Assembly (NCBI GenBank): GCA_947440715.1
Contig: CANETI010000042.1
Coordinates: 1-11,280, forward strand
Reading direction: 5' to 3'
Origin: Planctomycetota bacterium
GTDB lineage: Bacteria > Planctomycetota > UBA11346
DNA: 11,280 nt
The notes below the pieces were generated by a model that worked only from the letters and a program-made list of their open reading frames with translations, did no database searches and was not told where the DNA came from. Positions 7,895 to 11,280 of the stretch are shown here, in pieces (within the stretch, counting starts at the first letter, position 1; the number at the start of each line of letters is the position of its first letter). Position numbers and translations under genes: made by a program.

Positions 7895-7919
7895 CCTCTT
7901 GGTTCGTCATTGAAATAAG

Positions 7920-8927
7920 ATGACTGTTTTAGTAACCGGCGCAGCCGGATTTATTGGTTCGCACGTTTGCCAGCGTTTATTACGTGATGGGCAGCAAGTC
8001 CTTGGCATTGATAATATGAATGCCTATTACGATCCGGCGCTGAAGCAGGCACGGCTCACGCGTTTACAGGCACAATCAGGTTTTACTTTTTACAAAATTG
8101 ATATCGCTGATCGCACGGCGATGGAAAAGCTCTTTGCCGAGCAGAAACCAACCCGCGTGGTGAATTTGGCGGCTCAGGCCGGCGTGCGTTATAGCCTAGA
8201 AAATCCCCATGCCTACGCCGAAGCTAATCTGATTGGATTTCTCAATATTTTAGAAGGCTGTCGTCATCATCAGGTGAAACATTTAGCCTACGCCAGCACC
8301 AGTTCGGTCTACGGCCTTAATACGACCATGCCGTTCAGCGAACACCGTCACGCGGATCATCCGATGACCTTTTACGCCGCGACCAAGCGCGCGAATGAAT
8401 TAATGGCGCACAGTTATAGCCACTTATTTAATTTACCGACCACTGGCCTGCGCTTTTTCACCGTCTACGGCCCTTGGGGGCGCCCCGACATGGCGCTATT
8501 TAAATTTGCTAAAGCGATCATCGCCAATGAACCAATCGATGTTTTTAATCACGGCAAAATGGTCCGCGATTTCACCTACGTCGACGACATCGTCGAAGGC
8601 ATTGTGCGCATCCTCGATAAACCAGCCTGCGCCGATCCAGCGTGGTCAGCAGCCGAACCCGATCCCGCATCCAGCTCCGCCCCGTGGCGAGTCTACAACA
8701 TTGGTAATAATAAGCCCGTCCAATTGATGGACTATATCCGCGCAGTAGAAAAAGCCCTCGGCCAAAGCGCGAAAATAAACTTCCTGCCGATGCAACCCGG
8801 CGACGTCCCCGCTACTCAAGCCGACGTTACCGCCCTAGCCGCGACCACGGGATTTACCCCGCAAGTAACCGTCGACGATGGGGTTGCTCGTTTCATCGCT
8901 TGGTACCGTGAATACCACCGTGCATAG
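7920..8927 (+). CDS. NAD-dependent sugar epimerase, UDP-glucuronate 4-epimerase type
   Basis: This is a 335-residue extended short-chain dehydrogenase/reductase, full length for the family. The NAD-binding GAAGFIG (7-13) sits at the start of a Rossmann fold, followed by D31 in GIDNMNAYYD. NLAAQAGVRYSLENP (82-96) is the hallmark of the UDP-glucuronate 4-epimerase subgroup. Catalytic residues are visible: Ser in STSSVYG (126-132) and Y152-x3-K156 in YAATKR. RFFTVYGPWGRPDMA (178-192) and RDFTYVDDIVEGI (216-228) also match this subgroup. The expected reaction is UDP-glucuronate to UDP-galacturonate, a cytosolic precursor step for acidic surface polysaccharides, which fits the glycan genes upstream. 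No ribosome site is evident before the ATG (TTGAAATAAG); the remnant frame upstream stops two codons earlier, so coupled initiation is possible. A close relative acting on another UDP-sugar cannot be excluded. Confidence 0.92.
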   Translation: MTVLVTGAAGFIGSHVCQRLLRDGQQVLGIDNMNAYYDPALKQARLTRLQAQSGFTFYKIDIADRTAMEKLFAEQKPTRVVNLAAQAGVRYSLENPHAYAEANLIGFLNILEGCRHHQVKHLAYASTSSVYGLNTTMPFSEHRHADHPMTFYAATKRANELMAHSYSHLFNLPTTGLRFFTVYGPWGRPDMALFKFAKAIIANEPIDVFNHGKMVRDFTYVDDIVEGIVRILDKPACADPAWSAAEPDPASSSAPWRVYNIGNNKPVQLMDYIRAVEKALGQSAKINFLPMQPGDVPATQADVTALAATTGFTPQVTVDDGVARFIAWYREYHRA

Positions 8928-8986
8928 CTTGGCGGATTGCAGAATTAATGTCCTTTAAATTGTCGTTTTTAATTGCATATTAGCTC

Positions 8987-9481
8987 ATGCGATCCCAAGC
9001 CATAATCGAATTATGTCGGAAGTGGAATCAGGCAGAGGTCCACTATCTTATTGTTGGTGGCTTGGCAGTCGTCGCCCATGGATATCTACGAGCTACTCAT
9101 GATATCGATTTGGTATTAGACTTTGCACCCGAGCCTATGTTGCGTGCTATGAATGTTCTCGAACAGATGGGATTTACTCCTCGTTTACCAGTTTCTATGA
9201 AGTCATTTGCTGATCCGGTTATCCGCGACCAATGGATTCGTGAAAAAGACATAACGGTGTTCACCGTGTGGCGCGATGCCTTGCCCATTCCAGATGAAGT
9301 AGATATTTTCGTTTCACATCCTTTTGATTTTACAGAAGCATGGCAGAACGCCCATCGACAGTCAGCTCCCGATGGGACAGTCTTTACGTTTGTTGATCGT
9401 CAACGTTTGATTGCCATGAAGCGCACAGCCGGCCGTCCGAAAGATCTCTTGGACATTAGCGAATTAGAGAGATTACCATGA
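8987..9481 (+). CDS. Minimal nucleotidyltransferase (MNT-like), TA-type operon
   Basis: The 164-residue product has the nucleotidyltransferase fold signature. HYLIVGGLAVVAHGYLRATHDIDLVLD (19-45) gives the GG loop (24-25) and metal-binding D39 and D41 (D-x-D), and EVDIFVS near D106 supplies the likely third acidic residue. The end carries AMKRTAGRPKDLLDISEL (143-160), a motif common in stand-alone NTases of the AbiEii/MNT-like superfamily. Such proteins can transfer nucleotides to RNA or to partner proteins in toxin-antitoxin or defence modules. No ribosome site precedes the ATG; a TATTAG word a few bases upstream could mean a near-leaderless transcript. It starts 59 bases after the epimerase. 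It overlaps the next gene by ATGA, which implies translational coupling with that small partner. The partner lacks a HEPN RX4-6H motif, so this is not a standard MntA-HepT pair. Activity and substrate are unknown. Confidence 0.82.
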   Translation: MRSQAIIELCRKWNQAEVHYLIVGGLAVVAHGYLRATHDIDLVLDFAPEPMLRAMNVLEQMGFTPRLPVSMKSFADPVIRDQWIREKDITVFTVWRDALPIPDEVDIFVSHPFDFTEAWQNAHRQSAPDGTVFTFVDRQRLIAMKRTAGRPKDLLDISELERLP

Positions 9482-9684
9482 CCGGTGCCTATTGGCGGCA
9501 ACATGAAAACGAACAGCGACAACGCGAGGCATCATTAACCCTGGGCCAAAAATTATCCTGGCTCGATGATGCGATAGAAACCGCGATCATGTTAGGTTGG
9601 CAAGTACCAAATCGCGAAACCAAAGTGGACATGGACGATCAGCGCCAACGGCGCGCCCCATACCAGCCTAGGGCAACGCCCTAG
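9478..9684 (+). CDS. Small partner of the nucleotidyltransferase, with a repeat-derived C-terminal tail
   Basis: This is a 68-residue product whose ATG overlaps the NTase stop (ATGA, 9478-9481). Residues 1 to about 44 look like a real compact helical protein: YWRQHENEQRQREASL, then TLGQKLSWLDDAIETAIMLG. Small proteins with a 'T-x-x-Q-K/R-L-x-W-L-x-x-A' core occur next to stand-alone NTases in environmental genomes (from memory, not checked). A role as antitoxin or regulator is inferred from position only. From about residue 55 the frame runs into hairpin repeats (9642-9654 and 9667-9685). The tail QRQRRAPYQPRATP and even the stop codon TAG come from the repeat, so the ancestral C-terminus was probably replaced. 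No HEPN, PIN or DNA-binding motif is visible. Confidence 0.6.
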   Translation: MTGAYWRQHENEQRQREASLTLGQKLSWLDDAIETAIMLGWQVPNRETKVDMDDQRQRRAPYQPRATP

Positions 9685-9808
9685 GTGAGTGTCCGAAAAA
9701 GAACAAAGGGCTGTAAGCCCGCCCTAAAATCAAATCAATCTCCCCCTGGGAACGCCAGGCACCAGTCTGGCTCTTTCATCCCCCGGGCTCGCCACTCTCC
9801 GAAGTGGC
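9642..9808. repeat. Cluster of palindromic repeat modules (copy 1, long form)
   Basis: Five short hairpins follow one another. They are GCGCC-AAC-GGCGC (9642-9654), CCTAGGGC-AAC-GCCCTAGG (9667-9685, perfect eight pairs), GGGCT-GTA-AGCCC (9708-9720), GCCAGGC-ACCA-GTCTGGC (9754-9771, one G-T pair) and GCCACT-CTCCGA-AGTGGC (9791-9808). Between the third and fourth lies TAAAATCAAATCAAT (9725-9739). This last word, CCCCCGGGC (9780-9788) and the GCCACT hairpin all recur at 11231-11280. The layout resembles interspersed REP/MITE-like intergenic elements. It extends into the 3' end of the preceding gene. The stretch 9685-9902 holds no convincing gene; the rest, up to the VapB-like start, is C-rich on the plus strand with no clear feature except the AGGAG site at 9890-9894. 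Confidence 0.75.
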
Positions 9809-9902
9809 ACTTTCTCCGTCGCCTCTGTGCCGCCAGCCATCAACCCAGTCGTTGCACGTCAGCAAAATTCAGCAAACTCCCTCAATCGCAGGAGCCCCAG
9901 CC

Positions 9903-10118
9903 ATGGTAGCATTCGATCTGACGACGGTGGTTCACGACGGCATCATCCACGTTGACCCAGCTCTCAATGGTCGGCAAGTCCGTGTCGTGGTTCTGACAGA
10001 TGACGTTCCGGCGACCGTGGATGCTCGCCGCGCGGCGCTGGAACGCATGTTCGCAAACCGTTCACGGGTGGACTCATTTATTCCGCTAACGCGTGATGAA
10101 GCCAATCATCGGCCATGA
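9903..10118 (+). CDS. VapB-like antitoxin
   Basis: The product has 71 residues. AGGAG (9890-9894) eight bases before the ATG at 9903 decides this start over the longer in-frame ATG at 9804, whose extra 33 residues come from C-rich, protein-unlike sequence. The N-terminal half (FDLTTVVHDGIIHVDPALNGRQVRVVVLTDD) has the strand pattern of small dimeric antitoxins that bind DNA through swapped beta strands: a short 'I-x-V/L-P-x-x-L-x-G-x-x-V-R-V' segment. The C-terminal half (RRAALERMFANRSRVDSFIPLTRDEANH) should be the flexible part that covers the toxin. The stop overlaps the start of a PIN-domain frame by ATGA (10115-10118), the usual vapBC layout. The toxin is truncated, so this antitoxin is probably an orphan; it may still bind DNA or neutralise related PIN toxins elsewhere in the genome. 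Confidence 0.75.
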   Translation: MVAFDLTTVVHDGIIHVDPALNGRQVRVVVLTDDVPATVDARRAALERMFANRSRVDSFIPLTRDEANHRP

Positions 10119-10267
10119 GCAAAAAGATTTTTGTCGATTCGAATATTTGGCTTTATCAACTGCTGCAAACACCAGGCGAGACAAAAGTGGCTCGATATCA
10201 GCCACCCATCAACGTTGCATCTTCCCCGAAACAACCCGTCCGTTCAAATCCCAACGGCATTCCATGA
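10115..10267 (+). pseudogene. Truncated PIN-domain (VapC-like) toxin
   Basis: The frame starts with ATG inside the antitoxin stop and reads MSKKIFVDSNIWLYQLLQ, the typical first strand of a PIN ribonuclease with its first catalytic Asp (D8, in VDSNIW). After about residue 28 (TKVARYQ) the sequence stops looking like a PIN domain and turns into Pro/Ser-rich residues, ending at TGA after 50 codons. Full VapC toxins have roughly 130 residues and three or four conserved acids; only the first is left. Neither of the other two plus frames continues the domain, so this looks like a deletion or replacement with a junction near 10190-10205 and not a simple frameshift. The end of the frame overlaps the start of the next gene at 10264. 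Confidence 0.7.
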
Positions 10268-10554
10268 CCTCCGTCACCTTACCACCCGGCCTCACTCGCC
10301 TACTCTGGGAATATTCCGCAGAGACGGCGGTAAATATTCCCGACGAAATTATTTTTGCCAAAGTCATGGAACGCGGCTCACTCGAAGAAGGCCGCTGGCT
10401 GGTTGGAGCATTCTCCAACGAACAACTAAAAGCATGGTTTGATCGCCACGCTGAGCGCCACCTGTCACCACGCTCGCTTAGGCTGTGGGCGTGTTTGTTG
10501 GAATGCTCGATACCAACAAATAGACAGCCACAAATACCCTGGATCCATTCGTGA
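10264..10554 (+). CDS. DUF6922-like small protein, likely antitoxin partner of the AbiEii-type NTase
   Basis: The ATG at 10264 gives 96 residues. A longer in-frame start (10093) was rejected because its extra residues are encoded by vapB and vapC remnant DNA in another phase. The protein reads LPPGLTRLLWEY (6-17), then IIFAKVMERGSLEEGRWLVGAFSNEQLKAWFDRH (29-62) and ERHLSPRSLRLWACLL (64-79). This arrangement ('LP..L..LFW.Y', a 'RG..E...WL' helix, 'LS.R...FW..LL') matches my memory of the DUF6922 family, small helical proteins found next to nucleotidyl transferase AbiEii/AbiGii-type genes. The partner gene follows with a GTGA overlap (10551-10554), so the two are translationally coupled. No ribosome site is visible; translation may couple to the PIN remnant, whose stop overlaps this start (ATGA at 10264-10267). 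Antitoxin function is inferred from gene order only. Confidence 0.72.
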   Translation: MTSVTLPPGLTRLLWEYSAETAVNIPDEIIFAKVMERGSLEEGRWLVGAFSNEQLKAWFDRHAERHLSPRSLRLWACLLECSIPTNRQPQIPWIHS

Positions 10555-11186
10555 CCGCGCCACCAGGCCCTTGGCATTGGGAGTGTTTAGACCCAGTACA
10601 GCGAGAAGCAGCAACGGCGCTCTCTAGCGCATTAAACTCTCGTGGTGCATTCCTTGCTGGCGGTAGCGCTCTCGCATTGCGCTTTGGTCATCGTCGTTCT
10701 CGTGATTTGGATTGGTTCACCACGCAGGCTTTCAACAGTTTGATATTGGCCGAAGAACTCGCGGTTAATTTACCGCTCACGAACGTTCGTACGGAACCCA
10801 ACACTCTTCATGCTGAACTCAACGGCGTGCCAATCAGCATCATTCGTTTCGGCTATCGCGTTGATCCACCCGATGATACCGGAATCGCCCCCATAGCGGC
10901 TGTACGCACATCGTCCTGCATGAAGTTGCTAGCTATTGTGAATCGCGGCTACAAGCGTGATTTCATAGATCTTGCTTGCTTATTACGTCATGGATCAGGT
11001 TTGCCCACGTTGATGATGTGGGCCCAGGCAGACTTACCTGCGCTTAGTCGCGAAACCATGCTGCGCGCTCTCACTTGGTTTGACGACGCAGATAGCCAAC
11101 CGATGCCAGCCTGTGTTCCTGGTTGGGATTGGGAGCAAGTGAAAAATGAAATCAGAACGGCAGTGCGCAACGCCGCATTAAAATGA
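10551..11186 (+). CDS. AbiEii/AbiGii-type nucleotidyltransferase, likely toxin or defence effector
   Basis: The product has 211 residues and starts with GTG inside the upstream stop (GTGA). FLAGGSALALRFGHRRSRDLDWFT (34-57) gives the NTase GGS loop (37-39) and the D52-x-D54 metal site. SSCMKLLAIVNRGYKRDFIDLACLL (121-145) has the conserved Lys (K125) and the K/R-D-x-x-D block (K135, D137, D140) of the AbiEii toxin superfamily. The C-terminal part (about 150-211) is helical. In characterised AbiE-type systems the toxin is a nucleotidyltransferase that blocks growth, in some cases by modifying tRNA, and is neutralised by its partner. The partner here is the DUF6922-like protein and not the AbiEi-type winged-helix antitoxin, so mechanism should not be transferred directly. 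The protein is shorter than classical AbiEii. A second repeat element begins 44 bases after its stop. Confidence 0.85.
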   Translation: MTAPPGPWHWECLDPVQREAATALSSALNSRGAFLAGGSALALRFGHRRSRDLDWFTTQAFNSLILAEELAVNLPLTNVRTEPNTLHAELNGVPISIIRFGYRVDPPDDTGIAPIAAVRTSSCMKLLAIVNRGYKRDFIDLACLLRHGSGLPTLMMWAQADLPALSRETMLRALTWFDDADSQPMPACVPGWDWEQVKNEIRTAVRNAALK

Positions 11187-11230
11187 GCATTGCTTCCATC
11201 TCACGCGCCGACTCATCCACACTCGCCGCC

Positions 11231-11280
11231 TAAAATCAAATCAATAATCCCCCGGGCCCGCCACTCTCCGCAGTGGCTCT
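11231..11280. repeat. Palindromic repeat element (copy 2, short form, cut by window edge)
   Basis: TAAAATCAAATCAAT (11231-11245) is identical to 9725-9739. CCCCCGGGC (11249-11257) and the hairpin GCCACT-CTCCGC-AGTGGC (11260-11277) match 9780-9808 apart from a few bases. The GCCAGGC hairpin module and its flanks (about 9741-9779) present in copy 1 are absent here, so the element appears modular. It is in direct orientation relative to copy 1 and probably continues past the window. Confidence 0.8.

Larger units (their letters stand above)
7803..7913 (+). pseudogene. Possible remnant of a Wzz/Wzc-type N-terminus
   Basis: An ATG at 7803 (or GTG at 7797) opens a 36- to 38-codon frame that stops with TGA at 7911-7913. 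Its last residues, KDGEMSIFDMFFLLVRH, resemble the cytoplasmic start of Wzz/chain-length proteins, which typically read 'D-E-I-S-L-x-D-L-x-x-x-L-x-R-R/H' just before the first membrane span; the Wzc-like protein of this window has LTLSDLLMVCWRRRW at the same place. The frame ends exactly where the membrane segment should begin. It is in phase with the epimerase ATG two codons later. A gene broken by deletion is the favoured reading. A genuine 36-residue peptide or a chance match remains possible. Confidence 0.3.
7652..7919. other. Gene-poor spacer between the OPX terminator and the epimerase gene
   Basis: With the terminator, this is part of a 388-base stretch (7532-7919) without an intact gene. 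It holds a short GC-rich hairpin (CGCGC-GAA-GCGCG, near 7718-7730), a small frame starting ATGATCAGTATGAGT near 7735 that stops after 14 codons, a Wzz-like remnant (7803-7913) and two stem-loops just before the epimerase. No clear promoter was found. The mix of fragments suggests past rearrangement. Confidence 0.4.

Noticed and set aside
9642..9808. CRISPR-like array
   Set aside because: The hairpins differ from one another and there are no equal repeats with regular spacers.
9804..9902. Longer N-terminus for the VapB-like antitoxin
   Set aside because: The AGGAG site is placed for ATG 9903, and the extra 33 codons begin inside a repeat hairpin and are Ser/Pro-rich, unlike the antitoxin family.
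9685..9909. Open frame of 74 codons across the hairpin cluster
   Set aside because: It lies almost entirely in the repeat, has no ribosome site, and its sequence (SVRKRTKGCKPALKSNQ) is what palindromic repeat DNA yields when translated.
10093..10263. Upstream extension of the DUF6922-like protein
   Set aside because: These codons are the vapB end and PIN remnant read in another phase; recognisable family sequence begins after the ATG at 10264.

Overview
The window looks like an accessory polysaccharide (capsule or exopolysaccharide) locus of a Gram-negative-type bacterium, followed by a stretch of toxin-antitoxin-like gene pairs and palindromic intergenic repeats. Base composition looks moderate and no marker gene is present. 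The export machinery with a periplasmic/outer-membrane OPX protein implies a double membrane. The repeat style and the NTase/PIN/DUF6922-like pairs recall environmental PVC-group genomes (Verrucomicrobia, Planctomycetes, Lentisphaerae), but that assignment is a weak inference.

Region 1 (1-5602) starts with the last 61 codons of a GT4-type glycosyltransferase. A small secreted protein of unknown function (338-766, +) follows. Convergent to it are two minus-strand genes that form a likely operon: a Wzc-like chain-length regulator/BY-kinase (3503-5602), then an O-antigen polymerase/ligase-family membrane protein with a long TPR-containing C-terminal half (847-3450).

Region 2 (5603-7651) is a 278-base divergent intergenic space followed by two plus-strand genes. 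These are a secreted Asn/Gly/Thr-rich protein of unknown function (5881-6507) and a Wza-like polysaccharide export protein (6575-7531). The pair ends at a strong intrinsic terminator (7619-7651). Together the Wzy-like polymerase, the Wzc-like co-polymerase and the OPX protein would make a Wzx/Wzy-type assembly and export route; no flippase is in the window.

Region 3 (7652-8927) has a gene-poor stretch with two hairpins. It also holds a short reading frame that resembles the N-terminus of a Wzz-type protein and stops two codons before a UDP-glucuronate 4-epimerase-like gene (7920-8927), which would supply UDP-galacturonate or a similar sugar nucleotide.

Region 4 (8987-11280) is a defence/TA-like patch. 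It contains a minimal nucleotidyltransferase overlapping a small partner gene by ATGA, and a cluster of four to five hairpin modules that has entered the partner's 3' end. Next come an intact VapB-like antitoxin with a PIN toxin cut short after about 28 codons, and a DUF6922-like protein overlapping (GTGA) an AbiEii-type nucleotidyltransferase. A second, shorter copy of the hairpin repeat lies at the window edge, so the vapB / vapC-remnant / DUF6922 / AbiEii block sits between two directly repeated elements.
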